Source: DATAEE01 sp036258175
GTDB taxonomy: Bacteria; Acidobacteriota; Vicinamibacteria; Vicinamibacterales; 2-12-FULL-66-21
Direction of reading: 5' to 3'
NCBI GenBank assembly: GCA_036258175.1
Contig: DATAEE010000273.1
Location: 1-64,000 of the forward strand
Length of the DNA: 64,000 bases
The notes under the pieces were generated by a model, which was given only the letters and a program-made list of their open reading frames with translations, searched no databases and had not been told where the DNA came from. Both the position numbers and the translations under genes were made by a program. Shown here piece by piece: positions 22,630 to 33,373 of this stretch. The number at the start of each line of letters is the position of its first letter. Positions within the stretch are counted from its first letter, which is position 1.

Positions 22630-23403
22630 ATGAAAACCGCACTGACAATCGCCGGCAGCGACTCGGGCGGCGGCGCCGGCATTCAAGCGGACCTGAAGAC
22701 CTTCACCGCGCACGGGGTGTTCGGCCTGTCGGCGGTAACCGCCGTTACCGCCCAGAACACGCTTGGCGTGGCCGCCTGGCAAGCGATCCCGGCCGACCTC
22801 GTCACCGCGCAGATCGAAGCGGTCGCCGGCGACATCGGAGTGGACGGCGTCAAGACGGGCATGCTCGCAACCGCTGCGATCGTCGAAGCGGTCGCTGCAA
22901 CGATCGTGAGCCTGGATCTACCTCGGGTCGTGGTCGATCCGGTGATGATCGCCAAAGGCGGCGCACGGCTGCTCGACGACGAGGCCGTTGGCGCGATGCG
23001 GGCGGAACTGATCCCGCGCGCGTACCTGGTGACGCCGAATGCCGCGGAAGCGGCTGTGCTTGCGGGGATATCCGTCCGAACGCTGGACGATGCGCGAGAA
23101 GCCGCGAAAAGAATCGCGGCGCTCGGTCCGGGCGCCGTGATCGTCAAAGGCGGGCATCTCGCATCAGTTGACGCGGTCGACATCTTTTACGACGGGCGGG
23201 ACTTCGTCGAACTAAGGTCCGAGCGGATCAAGACTCGGCACACGCACGGGACCGGCTGCACGCTCTCGTCCGCCATCGCCGCCAACCTTGCACTCGGCCT
23301 GCCGCTCGTCGACGCCGTCAAGAAGGCAAAGATCTACCTGACCGAGGCCATTCGGCGGGCGCCGGGACTCGGTCGCGGGCACGGTCCTCTGGGCTTGCCC
23401 TGA
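22630..23403 (+). CDS. thiD: Hydroxymethylpyrimidine/phosphomethylpyrimidine kinase
   Basis: A 257-residue ribokinase-fold enzyme that phosphorylates HMP and HMP-P in thiamine synthesis. Landmarks are ALTIAGSDSGGGAGIQADLKTF at the N-terminus, the TAVTAQNT region, VVDPVMIAKGGARLL, and the anion-hole motif HTHGTGCTLSSAIAANLA. The length is standard. There is no upstream TPP riboswitch because bioY starts 18 bp away. It is a single gene, 57 bp before moaE. Confidence 0.92.
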   Translation: MKTALTIAGSDSGGGAGIQADLKTFTAHGVFGLSAVTAVTAQNTLGVAAWQAIPADLVTAQIEAVAGDIGVDGVKTGMLATAAIVEAVAATIVSLDLPRVVVDPVMIAKGGARLLDDEAVGAMRAELIPRAYLVTPNAAEAAVLAGISVRTLDDAREAAKRIAALGPGAVIVKGGHLASVDAVDIFYDGRDFVELRSERIKTRHTHGTGCTLSSAIAANLALGLPLVDAVKKAKIYLTEAIRRAPGLGRGHGPLGLP

Positions 23404-23447
23404 GCGAGTCCTGCCTGAGCGAAGCGAAGGCGGAACGAGTCGAAGGG

Positions 23448-23453
23448 TATAAT
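23448..23453 (+). promoter_or_regulatory. Consensus -10 box (TATAAT) just before moaE
   Basis: A perfect TATAAT ends 7 nt before the moaE GTG, placing the transcript start at the start codon. No clear -35 is seen; the upstream sequence is a diverged REP-like core (CGAAGCGAAGGCGG). Confidence 0.5.
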
Positions 23454-23460
23454 TCGTAAA

Positions 23461-23931
23461 GTGAATCGTTTCGCGATCATAGAGGGACCGCTGAACGCGT
23501 CGGCGGTGGCCGAACTCGTGGCGGATCCCGGCTGCGGGGCGGTCGCAACCTTCACAGGCGCCGTCCGGCACGTGAACCTTGGGCGGCGGGTCGAGCGTCT
23601 TGAATATGAGGCGTATGCGCCGCTGGCCGTCCGGACGTTCGAGCGGATCGCGGCGGAAGCCGCGGAACGGTGGCCGGGAACGGCGCTGGCCGTGCATCAT
23701 CGGGTGGGGCGCCTGAACATCGGCGAGGCAAGCGTCGTCATCGCCGCCGCCGCGCCGCATCGTGCCGACGCTTTCGCGGTCTGCCGCTACGCGATCGAGC
23801 GCGTCAAACAGATCGCGCCCATCTGGAAGCGGGAGCACTTCGAGGGGGGCGAGGTCTGGATCGAAGGCGCAACAGCGGATCCGGACGATCTCGGCGCCAG
23901 AGGGGACGCGTTACGGCGGGCATGCGCGTGA
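23461..23931 (+). CDS. moaE: Molybdopterin synthase catalytic subunit
   Basis: A 156-residue MoaE. With thiocarboxylated MoaD it converts cPMP to molybdopterin. Landmarks are GAVATFTGAVRHVNLG, LEYEAYAPLAVRTF, VHHRVGRLNIGEASV and CRYAIERVKQIAPIWKREHFEGG, with the active-site lysines of the last motif present. The GTG start has TATAAT 7 nt upstream and no ribosome binding site. It overlaps moaD by 10 bp. Together with the mobA-like gene and fdhE it indicates molybdoenzymes in this organism. Confidence 0.93.
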   Translation: MNRFAIIEGPLNASAVAELVADPGCGAVATFTGAVRHVNLGRRVERLEYEAYAPLAVRTFERIAAEAAERWPGTALAVHHRVGRLNIGEASVVIAAAAPHRADAFAVCRYAIERVKQIAPIWKREHFEGGEVWIEGATADPDDLGARGDALRRACA

Positions 23932-24182
23932 CCGTGCGGCTCTTTGCCCGGTTGAAGGATGTCGTCGGCGCCGGCGAGCTCGCCCGTCAGGTGGACCAGG
24001 CGGCCCGCGTGGAAACCGTGTGGCGCGATCTCGTCCGCGAGTTCCCGGCGCTTGCGCCGTATACGTCATCCATTTCGGGCGCGGTCAACGCAGAGTATGC
24101 GCGCATGGACGCGCCGGTTGCCGATGGAGACGAAGTGGCATTCCTGCCACCGGTCTCCGGCGGAGGTGGCGCACGCCTTTAG
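23922..24182 (+). CDS. moaD: Molybdopterin synthase sulfur-carrier subunit, extended C-terminus
   Basis: An 86-residue ubiquitin-fold protein whose C-terminal Gly-Gly is adenylated and thiocarboxylated by MoeB-like enzymes. RLFARLKDVVGA and DEVAFLPPVSGG are typical. Unusually, the chain does not stop at Gly-Gly but reads GGGGARL before TAG. The added codons and the stop lie in a perfect palindrome (24170-24189). A free terminal Gly is essential for function in the family, so either the tail is removed or the protein is inactive. It overlaps moaE and ends 16 bp before prfA. Confidence 0.88.
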   Translation: MRVTVRLFARLKDVVGAGELARQVDQAARVETVWRDLVREFPALAPYTSSISGAVNAEYARMDAPVADGDEVAFLPPVSGGGGARL

Positions 24183-24189
24183 GCGTGCG
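24170..24189. repeat. Palindrome centred on the moaD stop codon
   Basis: The arms CGCACGCCT and AGGCGTGCG are separated by TT. The TAG stop of moaD lies in the centre. There is no T tract, so it is not a typical terminator. It resembles the palindromes at 39826-39841 and 53174-53197. Confidence 0.7.
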
Positions 24190-24198
24190 AACGAAACA

Positions 24199-25284
24199 AT
24201 GTTCGACAAGCTCAACGCCGTCGAGGCGCGCTACAACGACCTGCTGACGCGCATTGCTGATCCCGCCGTCCAGGCGGATCCGGGCGAATACCGTACGCAG
24301 GCGAAGGCGCTCGCCGAGATCGAGCCGCTCGTCGAGCGGTTCCGCGAATACAAGACGGTGGCCCGCGAGCTCGCCGAAACCGAGGAGCTCGCGACGTCCG
24401 GCGACACCGACATGCGCGAGCTGGCGCTGCAGGAAACCAAGTCGCTCACGGCAAAGCGCGATGCGCTCCTTGCCGAGATTAAGACGCTGCTGGTGCCGAA
24501 GGATCCCAACGACGAGAAAAACGTCGTCGTAGAAATTCGCGCGGGAACCGGAGGCGACGAGGCCGCGCTCTTTGCTTCCGATCTGCTGCGGATGTACACA
24601 CGTTTCGCCGAGCGGCAGGGCTGGAAGGTCGACATGATGTCGACCAGCGAAACGGGCGTCGGCGGCATCAAGGAAGCGATCGCCATCATCGAAGGACGGA
24701 ACGTCTACAGCCGTCTGAAGTACGAAAGCGGCGTCCATCGCGTCCAGCGCGTGCCGGCGACGGAAGCGAGCGGCCGGATCCATACCTCCACCGCTACGGT
24801 TGCCGTGCTGCCTGAAGCCGAGGAGGTCGACGTCCAGATCGATGCGAAGGATCTCCGCGTCGATACGTTCTGCTCGAGCGGCCCCGGTGGGCAGAGCGTC
24901 AATACGACGTACTCCGCCGTCCGTATCACGCACATCCCCACCGGTCTCGTTGTCTCGCAGCAGGACGAAAAATCCCAGATCAAGAACCGGCAAAAGGCCA
25001 TGAAAGTGCTGCGCTCGCGGCTCTATGAGATGGAGCTGCGGAAGCAGCAGGAAGCGATCGCCCGCGATCGCCGCAGCCAGGTCGGCAGCGGCGATCGGTC
25101 GGAAAAAATCAGGACGTACAACTTCCGCGAGAACCGCATCACCGACCACCGCATCAACTTCACGATGCATCGGCTGAGCGAAGCGCTCAACGGCGACCTC
25201 GCGGAGCTCATCGACGCCGTCGTCACGCACTACCAGTCCGAGAAGCTGAAAGAAGCCACCGCCGCGGAAGCGCGCCCGGTCTAA
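24199..25284 (+). CDS. prfA: Peptide chain release factor 1
   Basis: A 361-residue RF1 that releases peptides at UAA and UAG. The GGQ motif is at 230-232 (SSGPGGQSVN), the stop-codon-reading PAT of RVPATEASGRIHTS shows RF1 and not RF2, and the N-terminal coiled domain and RAGTGGDEAALF are standard. The ATG at 24199 gives the normal N-terminus (MFDKLNAVEARY). It is followed by its modifying enzyme prmC after 35 bp. Confidence 0.96.
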   Translation: MFDKLNAVEARYNDLLTRIADPAVQADPGEYRTQAKALAEIEPLVERFREYKTVARELAETEELATSGDTDMRELALQETKSLTAKRDALLAEIKTLLVPKDPNDEKNVVVEIRAGTGGDEAALFASDLLRMYTRFAERQGWKVDMMSTSETGVGGIKEAIAIIEGRNVYSRLKYESGVHRVQRVPATEASGRIHTSTATVAVLPEAEEVDVQIDAKDLRVDTFCSSGPGGQSVNTTYSAVRITHIPTGLVVSQQDEKSQIKNRQKAMKVLRSRLYEMELRKQQEAIARDRRSQVGSGDRSEKIRTYNFRENRITDHRINFTMHRLSEALNGDLAELIDAVVTHYQSEKLKEATAAEARPV

Positions 25285-25319
25285 CGACCAGCACGCCAAA
25301 AACGGCTGTCAGGGGAACC

Positions 25320-26174
25320 ATGGCTGGAACATCGTTCGCCGACGTGGTGGCGCGCGGGCGCGAGCAGCTCGTCGCGGCCGGCATTCCCGAGGATCAGGCG
25401 CGCCTCGATGCCGAGCTGCTGGCCCGCCATGCGCTTGGCTGGGATCGCGCGGTCTGGCTCGCCTCGCGCCGCGATGAGGCGCCGGATCCGTTCCTCTCGG
25501 AGTACGCCGGCCTCCTCGCCCGGCGCCTTGCGCGCGAGCCGGTGAGCCTGATCACGGGCGCGCGCGAGTTCTGGGGACTGCAATTCGATACCAGGCCGGG
25601 CGTCCTGATTCCTCGTTTCGAGACCGAACTGATTGTCGAAGAGGCGCTCGATCAGCTGGCGCGCGTTGAGGCCCCACGGATCGCCGACATCGGTACCGGC
25701 AGTGGGTGCCTGGCCGTCGCGCTCGCGCACGAGCTGCCGCGTGCCCGGGTCGTCGCCACCGACCTGTCAGCCCTTGCTCTCGACGTCGCGCGGAGCAACG
25801 CCAAGAAGCATGGCGTGACCGACCGCGTCCGCTTCGTGCTCACCGACATGCTCGATGGCATCGGGGACTCGTTCGACGTGATCGTGTCGAATCCACCCTA
25901 CGTGCAGTCCGGAGACCGCGAGGGACTCGCACCCGAGGTCCGTGATCATGAGCCCGCGCTCGCGCTTTTCGGCGGGACCGACGGCCTCGATGCGATACGC
26001 GCCGTCGTCGCTCGGACGCCCGCACGCCTGGCCCCAGGTGGCCGCCTGATTATCGAGTTCGGCTACGATCAGGACGAGCGCGTCTGCGCGATCGCGCAGA
26101 ACGGCGGTCTGACGGTTTTGCGGATTCGGGATGACTTGCAAGGGATACCGAGAGTAGCGGTGCTGACGCGATGA
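25320..26174 (+). CDS. prmC: Release factor glutamine N5-methyltransferase
   Basis: A 284-residue PrmC (HemK) that methylates the Gln of the GGQ motif in release factors. The SAM loop is IADIGTGSGCLAVALAHELP, the catalytic NPPY is at 191-194 in VSNPPYVQSGD, and REFWGLQFDTRPGVLIPRFETE is family-specific. The order prfA-prmC is conserved in many bacteria. Its stop overlaps the HIT-gene ATG. Confidence 0.94.
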   Translation: MAGTSFADVVARGREQLVAAGIPEDQARLDAELLARHALGWDRAVWLASRRDEAPDPFLSEYAGLLARRLAREPVSLITGAREFWGLQFDTRPGVLIPRFETELIVEEALDQLARVEAPRIADIGTGSGCLAVALAHELPRARVVATDLSALALDVARSNAKKHGVTDRVRFVLTDMLDGIGDSFDVIVSNPPYVQSGDREGLAPEVRDHEPALALFGGTDGLDAIRAVVARTPARLAPGGRLIIEFGYDQDERVCAIAQNGGLTVLRIRDDLQGIPRVAVLTR

Positions 26175-26515
26175 ACGACTGTCTATTTTGCAAAATCGTC
26201 GCTGGCGAGATCCCGGCCAAGATCGTCTATCAGGACGATCGCCTGGTTGTGTTCAAGGACATCAACCCGCAGGCGACGCTGCACGTGCTGGTCGTCCCAC
26301 GTCGCCACATCGCGACGCTCAATGATCTACAGGCTGGCGACGACGGGCTCGTTGGGGAGATGGTGAGAAGGGCCGCGGCGCTCGCAGCGGAGCATGGCTA
26401 CGACGCGCGCGGCTACCGGACGGTGTTCAACTGCAACGCGGACGCCGGCCAGACGGTCTGGCACATTCATCTGCATTTGCTCGCAGGGCGCCGTCTAAGC
26501 TGGCCGCCTGGATAG
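26171..26515 (+). CDS. HIT-family nucleotide hydrolase (HinT-like)
   Basis: A 114-residue histidine triad protein. The triad HIHLH is at residues 98-102 (WHIHLHLLAG), and CLFCKIVAGEIP at the start gives a partial zinc site. HinT enzymes hydrolyse purine nucleoside phosphoramidates such as adenylylated lysine. The end GRRLSWPPG matches the usual GGR-MSWPPG. It overlaps prmC by ATGA and overlaps the convergent acetyltransferase gene by 21 bp. Confidence 0.92.
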   Translation: MNDCLFCKIVAGEIPAKIVYQDDRLVVFKDINPQATLHVLVVPRRHIATLNDLQAGDDGLVGEMVRRAAALAAEHGYDARGYRTVFNCNADAGQTVWHIHLHLLAGRRLSWPPG

Positions 26516-27337
26516 CTCGAGCACGTATCGACCCCGGCCGTTCGGCCGATCGATCAGAAAATCGACCGCACGATAGCCCCGCTGAAAGTACGTCGTGAAG
26601 ATCTGGCGCGTGGCCATGCGCCACGCCAGCGCGCGCGACGGATCTTTCTCCTGCATCTCGCCGAACCCCATCGGAATTTCAACAGCCAGCTGCGTCCCGG
26701 ACCGGTGAAGGTCGACATCGGCACACTCGAGCCACGGACCACTCACGGCGATTCGATTGATGGCGGGGGCACCCGAGACCGTCGCGCGTGCGGCGCCGTC
26801 TCTGCCGGCGATGCGTTGCTCGACGCGATGCGTCGCGAGCCACCATTCGGCCACGAAGCGGTCCGTCGGCGAGCCGCGATGCAGCGGGCTGCTCGACTCG
26901 CCGTAGATGTTTTCCTCGTAGTCCGACACGACGATCCCGAGCCTGGAGAAATTGAGGTGGGCGTTCACGGCCTGCATTGGATCGTAGGTCCATTCGATGA
27001 GGTCGAGCCCCATACCGAGCGTGGCTCGCCGCTGTTCCAGCTTCAAGCGAACGCCGAGCCCGCCCTTGCGCGCTTCGGGCAGGACGCCGAGCATGTGGGA
27101 CCACTGCGACGCGCGGCCGTCCTTCAAGGCCGGCAGAGAGTAGACAAATCCGACCATCTGCCCCGTGCGATCGAACGCACCGAGAAGAATGCCGCCTCGT
27201 TTGATCGTGACGATCAGGACCGGCGTGGGCACGACGTCTTCGGCGTCGGGATATCCCCAGACGCGCTTCTCGAGCTCCACAACCTGACGACACTCGTCGA
27301 GCGTTGTCAACGGACGAATCGAGAACTCGCTCGTCAT
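26495..27337 (-). CDS. GNAT-superfamily acetyltransferase-like protein (COG3375 type)
   Basis: A 280-residue protein. The N-terminal half has a GNAT-like fold: FSIRPLTTLDECRQVVELEKRVWGY, GFVYSLPALKDG, and HMLGVLPEARKGGLGVRLKLEQR, the acetyl-CoA-binding loop. The C-terminal half is a second domain of unknown role (YRAVDFL at its end). The family is uncharacterised and the substrate is unknown. The ATG at 27337 has TACAAC 7 nt upstream; a GTG two codons earlier is possible. It diverges from the metalloprotease gene with 44 bp between starts. Confidence 0.75.
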   Translation of the reverse strand: MTSEFSIRPLTTLDECRQVVELEKRVWGYPDAEDVVPTPVLIVTIKRGGILLGAFDRTGQMVGFVYSLPALKDGRASQWSHMLGVLPEARKGGLGVRLKLEQRRATLGMGLDLIEWTYDPMQAVNAHLNFSRLGIVVSDYEENIYGESSSPLHRGSPTDRFVAEWWLATHRVEQRIAGRDGAARATVSGAPAINRIAVSGPWLECADVDLHRSGTQLAVEIPMGFGEMQEKDPSRALAWRMATRQIFTTYFQRGYRAVDFLIDRPNGRGRYVLELSRRPA

Positions 27338-27344
27338 GCGCACT

Positions 27345-27371
27345 GTTGTATCACGGCGCTCCCGCTATAGA
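27345..27371. promoter_or_regulatory. Divergent -10 boxes, acetyltransferase / metalloprotease
   Basis: Minus-strand TACAAC (27345-27350) lies 7 nt from the acetyltransferase ATG. Plus-strand TATAGA (27366-27371) lies 10 nt from the metalloprotease ATG. Neither gene shows a ribosome binding site. Confidence 0.4.
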
Positions 27372-27381
27372 CTGGCGCGCT

Positions 27382-29919
<2,538 letters not shown>

Positions 29920-29928
29920 GGTTTGAAG

Positions 29929-30624
29929 CTAAAGCTCGAGGCGTGCAGGCAGATCGGCGAGCGTAGTGATGACCGGCACATCGTCAGCCGGTGGGTCGAC
30001 GAGGCCCGACCGGCTGACGAGAACTGCTCGCATCCCGGCACGCCGCGCGCCCTCGATATCGTGCAGCAGACTGTCGCCGACCATTACGGCATCGACCGGA
30101 TCCTCGATGCCCACCAGCTTGAGTCCGGCCTCGAAGATGCTCCGATGCGGCTTCATATAGCCGTGTTCAGAAGAAGAGACGGCGGCCGAGATTAATCCGT
30201 CGAGCTCGAAGTGGCTCTGGAACGACGCGAGACAGCGGTGGGTGTTTGAGATTAGCCCGATCAGAATCCCGGCTTCGTGCAACGTGTGCAGCGCATCCGG
30301 TACGTCGTCGTATAGGGAGAAGTGCTGACAGGCGGCCCACTCGTCATAGATGAGCCGCGAGCACGCGTCGACGCCCTCGCCGTTCCCGCCCATGCCACGT
30401 ATGACTTCATTCGTGAAGTCGATGAACACCTGCGGGTCGTACACGAATTCCTGGGCGTCGTTGGCCAGAAGCCGGGTCGCACGCGCGACGGCAGCCGTGA
30501 AGTGCGCCGGGTCCACCTCGACGCCGTGACGCGCGCACAGCGCACGATAACCCTCGGCCTGGAACATCGGCCCCGGGTAGATCAGCGTGAAGTCGACGTC
30601 GAAGAAGACCGCTTTCGGTTTCAC
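29929..30624 (-). CDS. HAD-family hydrolase
   Basis: A 231-residue HAD enzyme with motif I FFDVDFTLIYPG (Phe replaces the common Gly in DxDGT), motif II GLISNTH, Lys in MKPHRSIFE, and motif IV MVGDSLLHDIEGARRAGM. The large alpha-helical cap is of the C1 type. This is a haloacid dehalogenase-like phosphatase; the substrate is not identifiable. It overlaps the stop of the M16 inactive-subunit gene by ATGA, so it is the last gene of the M16 operon. Confidence 0.8.
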   Translation of the reverse strand: MKPKAVFFDVDFTLIYPGPMFQAEGYRALCARHGVEVDPAHFTAAVARATRLLANDAQEFVYDPQVFIDFTNEVIRGMGGNGEGVDACSRLIYDEWAACQHFSLYDDVPDALHTLHEAGILIGLISNTHRCLASFQSHFELDGLISAAVSSSEHGYMKPHRSIFEAGLKLVGIEDPVDAVMVGDSLLHDIEGARRAGMRAVLVSRSGLVDPPADDVPVITTLADLPARLEL

Positions 30625-31904
30625 GGCTGATAGGGACCGGCGATGGCGACCGCGGCATGGTCCGGTGACAGCTGGGCGGCGGCCGCGCGCGTCGCCTGGA
30701 GCGTCACGGCCGACACGAGCCCGGGCAGCCGGCGATCGTGGTCGAGGCCGAGTCCGAATCGTTCTGATGCCTGGAGGAAAGCCGCAATCCCAGCGTTTGT
30801 TTCGAGCATACGGGGCAACGATCCGATCAGGTACCGTTTCGTGTCCTCGAGCTCCTCATCGGTGGGTCCTTCCGCCGCGAATGCGGTTATTTCCTGATCG
30901 ATGGCGGTTATCGTGCGGGCGACGTTGGCGCCGTCCACGCCTGCGCGAACCATGAGAGGGCCTGGGATCACATGAGGGTCGAACGCGCTGTACGCGTAGT
31001 ACGCCATCCCCTGCCGCTCTCGGATATTCTCACCGAGCCGGCCGCCCAGCCCGTACTGGCCGAGGATCGTGTTCATCACCCACCATGCGTAATACTCCGG
31101 GTCGGTGCGGCGGATGGTGACGAAGCCGTAGGCGATGTCCGCCTGCGACTTCGACATCATCGAGGTCACCGAAACGCGGCGGGTCCCGGACCGGACGGCC
31201 ATGGGCCCGTCCTCGCGCACAGCATCAACCGGCGCTGAACCTGAAGGCCGCCACGAACCGAACGCCCGGCCAGCGTGCGCGATCGCCTGTTGGGCGCCAA
31301 CCGCGCCGACAATACACACGACGAGCGACGCAGGAACGAAGTGCGTCCGATGGAACTCGACGAGCGCCCTGCGATCGATCCGCTCGAGTGATGCAATGGT
31401 TCCTTTCGGCGGCCGGCCGTACGGGTGCGTCTCGCCATACAGCAGAGCAAACATCGCTTCCACGGCGCGAACAGCGGGATTGTCCTGATCCTGCCGCAGC
31501 TGCGTCACTGTTTCCGCACGGCGCAGTTCGATCTGGTCGTCCGGAAAGACGGGCCGGCAGATAACGTCCGCGACGAGGTCGAGCATGGCATCGAAGTCGT
31601 CCGCAAGACTCGTGCATGCGACGCTGATGGCGTGCCGCGTCGTCGTGATGTTCAGCGTTACGCCCCTGTCGTCGAGCGCTTCGGCTATCTCCGCTGCCGT
31701 CGACCGCTCGGTGCCCCGATCAATGACGCGTGACGCAAAGTAAGCAAGACCGGGCAGGTTCGGCGGTTCCACAAAACTGCCGGTGTGAAGCGTGGCGTTG
31801 ATCGTGACCGCGGGCGTTGCCGGCGATTCCTGGGCGAGCGCGACCGCGCCGTTCGGCAGGAGCTCCCGCACCGGAGAAAGACCGCGCTCCACGGTAGTCG
31901 TCAT
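30621..31904 (-). CDS. M16 peptidase homologue, non-catalytic subunit
   Basis: A 427-residue M16-fold protein in which the zinc motif HxxEH is absent: the equivalent position reads LAYFASRVIDRG. The C-terminal half keeps the conserved GRLGENIRERQGMAYYAYS. In heterodimeric M16 peptidases (mitochondrial MPP, bacterial PqqL relatives), one subunit is inactive and helps to hold the substrate. It overlaps the catalytic subunit gene by ATGA, which supports such a pair. No signal peptide is seen, so it is probably cytoplasmic or exported by another route. Confidence 0.85.
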   Translation of the reverse strand: MTTTVERGLSPVRELLPNGAVALAQESPATPAVTINATLHTGSFVEPPNLPGLAYFASRVIDRGTERSTAAEIAEALDDRGVTLNITTTRHAISVACTSLADDFDAMLDLVADVICRPVFPDDQIELRRAETVTQLRQDQDNPAVRAVEAMFALLYGETHPYGRPPKGTIASLERIDRRALVEFHRTHFVPASLVVCIVGAVGAQQAIAHAGRAFGSWRPSGSAPVDAVREDGPMAVRSGTRRVSVTSMMSKSQADIAYGFVTIRRTDPEYYAWWVMNTILGQYGLGGRLGENIRERQGMAYYAYSAFDPHVIPGPLMVRAGVDGANVARTITAIDQEITAFAAEGPTDEELEDTKRYLIGSLPRMLETNAGIAAFLQASERFGLGLDHDRRLPGLVSAVTLQATRAAAAQLSPDHAAVAIAGPYQP

Positions 31905-33208
31905 GACGCGACCGGTTGGAACCAGCCAACCGTCCGGGCAGATGCCGTCAGTCGCCGGCGCGCTACGTCCGCTACCTGGTCTTCTGTAACAGCAGCTAGG
32001 TCGAGGCCGACCGAGGACAACACCTCAATCGTCGCGACAGTCTGGAAGTAGCCAAGCTGGTGCGCGATGTTCGTGACGCTGTCGTTTTCGAAGACTGTCC
32101 GGGCCCGCAGCTGTCGCTTGGCCCGCTCGACTTCCTCCGCCGTGACGCCGTCGCGAACGACGCGAGCGATCTCGGCTGCGAGCGCACCCTCGACCTCCGA
32201 GAGCGAAACGCCTTCGTTGGCCGTTGCGGAAACGCCGTACAGGAAGGGTTGCTCGGTTGGCAGCAGCGAACCGCCAACCGATGATGCGAGGCCCGTCTCA
32301 ACCAGCGCGCGATAGAGCCTCGCTTTCCGTTGCGGAGCGGCGCCGCGAAAACTGCACCAGATGTTCAGCCCCTTTGCGCCCGTCAATACCGCGTCGAGCA
32401 CCAGCATGGGAAGAAAGTCCGCATCGGTGACTGCAGGCGCACGCCACGCGCACTTGAGGTACGCCGTGGTGCCCTCCTTCTCTATCTTCACGCGGCGCTC
32501 GCCAAGCTGGGCGGGTTCGGTCACCCGGATCCGTTTCGGATCAACCCCCGGCTCGAGCGCTCCGAAGCGGCGCTCGACGAGCCGGAGTGTTTCGTCCGCA
32601 TCGACGCCTCCCACAACCACGAGTGACGCGTTATTGGGCCGGTAGTAGCGGCGGTAGTGCCCGTACAGATCGTCGCGGGTCATCGTCTCCAGATCGCTGC
32701 GCCAGCCGATGGTTGGATGGCGGTAGGGATGCGCTCGAAACGCCGCCGCCGTGACCTCAATCTCGAGGAGTTGATCGGGATCGTTCTCTCCGCCCTGAAG
32801 TTCGGAGATGATCACCGTCCGCTCCGCTTCGACTTCCGCGGGATCGTAAGTGCAACTGGCCAGCCGTTCGGCTTCCAGAAACAGCATTTCGTCGAGCGCA
32901 ACGTTGGAAACCGTCTCGAAGTACGTGGTCTGGTCGATCCACGTGTAGCCATTCCAGGACCCGCCAAACCGTTCCACGATCCCTTTCATCCGCTCCCTTG
33001 GAATATGAGCCGTCCCCTTGAAATTCATGTGCTCGACCCAGTGCGACGCGCCGGTCAAACCCGGCGGCTCATCTTTCGATCCGACGCGATACCAGCACCA
33101 GACCGACGCGAGCGGGGCCGTGTGAATCTCCTGAACGAGAACTTTGAGGCCGTTGTCGAGCGTGGCGCGGCGAAGCGAAGAGGATTGGATGACGTCACCA
33201 GGCGACAT
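31901..33208 (-). CDS. M16 zinc metallopeptidase, catalytic subunit
   Basis: A 435-residue M16 peptidase. The inverted zinc motif HWVEH (His56, Glu59, His60) and the distant Glu in EVEAERTVIISELQ are present. It degrades peptides in a clam-shell chamber, here probably with the inactive partner encoded next. The ATG at 33208 puts the active site at the normal distance; TATAAT lies exactly 7 nt before this ATG and there is no ribosome binding site, pointing to a leaderless mRNA. Operon: catalytic M16, inactive M16, HAD hydrolase, all overlapping by 4 bp. Confidence 0.9.
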   Translation of the reverse strand: MSPGDVIQSSSLRRATLDNGLKVLVQEIHTAPLASVWCWYRVGSKDEPPGLTGASHWVEHMNFKGTAHIPRERMKGIVERFGGSWNGYTWIDQTTYFETVSNVALDEMLFLEAERLASCTYDPAEVEAERTVIISELQGGENDPDQLLEIEVTAAAFRAHPYRHPTIGWRSDLETMTRDDLYGHYRRYYRPNNASLVVVGGVDADETLRLVERRFGALEPGVDPKRIRVTEPAQLGERRVKIEKEGTTAYLKCAWRAPAVTDADFLPMLVLDAVLTGAKGLNIWCSFRGAAPQRKARLYRALVETGLASSVGGSLLPTEQPFLYGVSATANEGVSLSEVEGALAAEIARVVRDGVTAEEVERAKRQLRARTVFENDSVTNIAHQLGYFQTVATIEVLSSVGLDLAAVTEDQVADVARRRLTASARTVGWFQPVAS

Positions 33209-33215
33209 AACCGCA

Positions 33216-33221
33216 ATTATA
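33216..33221 (-). promoter_or_regulatory. -10 box of the M16 operon
   Basis: Perfect TATAAT on the minus strand, 7 nt before the ATG at 33208. This is the clearest single case of the leaderless pattern in the window. Confidence 0.5.
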
Positions 33222-33373
33222 CAGTCCGGAACACGGCTCAGATCTCTTGTTAAGTGTCTGCATCTATTAGACTTATGCATCTGAGCCCAATGCGTTGGGG
33301 CTGGCCTTGCGTTTGCACTCACCCCTACCAGCGTTTGAGCGACATCTGATGAGGTTTGAAGGAGGCTACGGAA
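33222..33373 (+). promoter_or_regulatory. AT-richer promoter/leader of the lectin-like gene
   Basis: This spacer is much less GC-rich than its surroundings. TTGTTA near 33248 and TAGACT about 15 bp later form a possible promoter, and a small hairpin (AGCCC/GGGCT around AATGCGTT) lies near 33285-33303. GGAGGC at about 33360 is the ribosome binding site of the gene at 33374. Confidence 0.35.
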
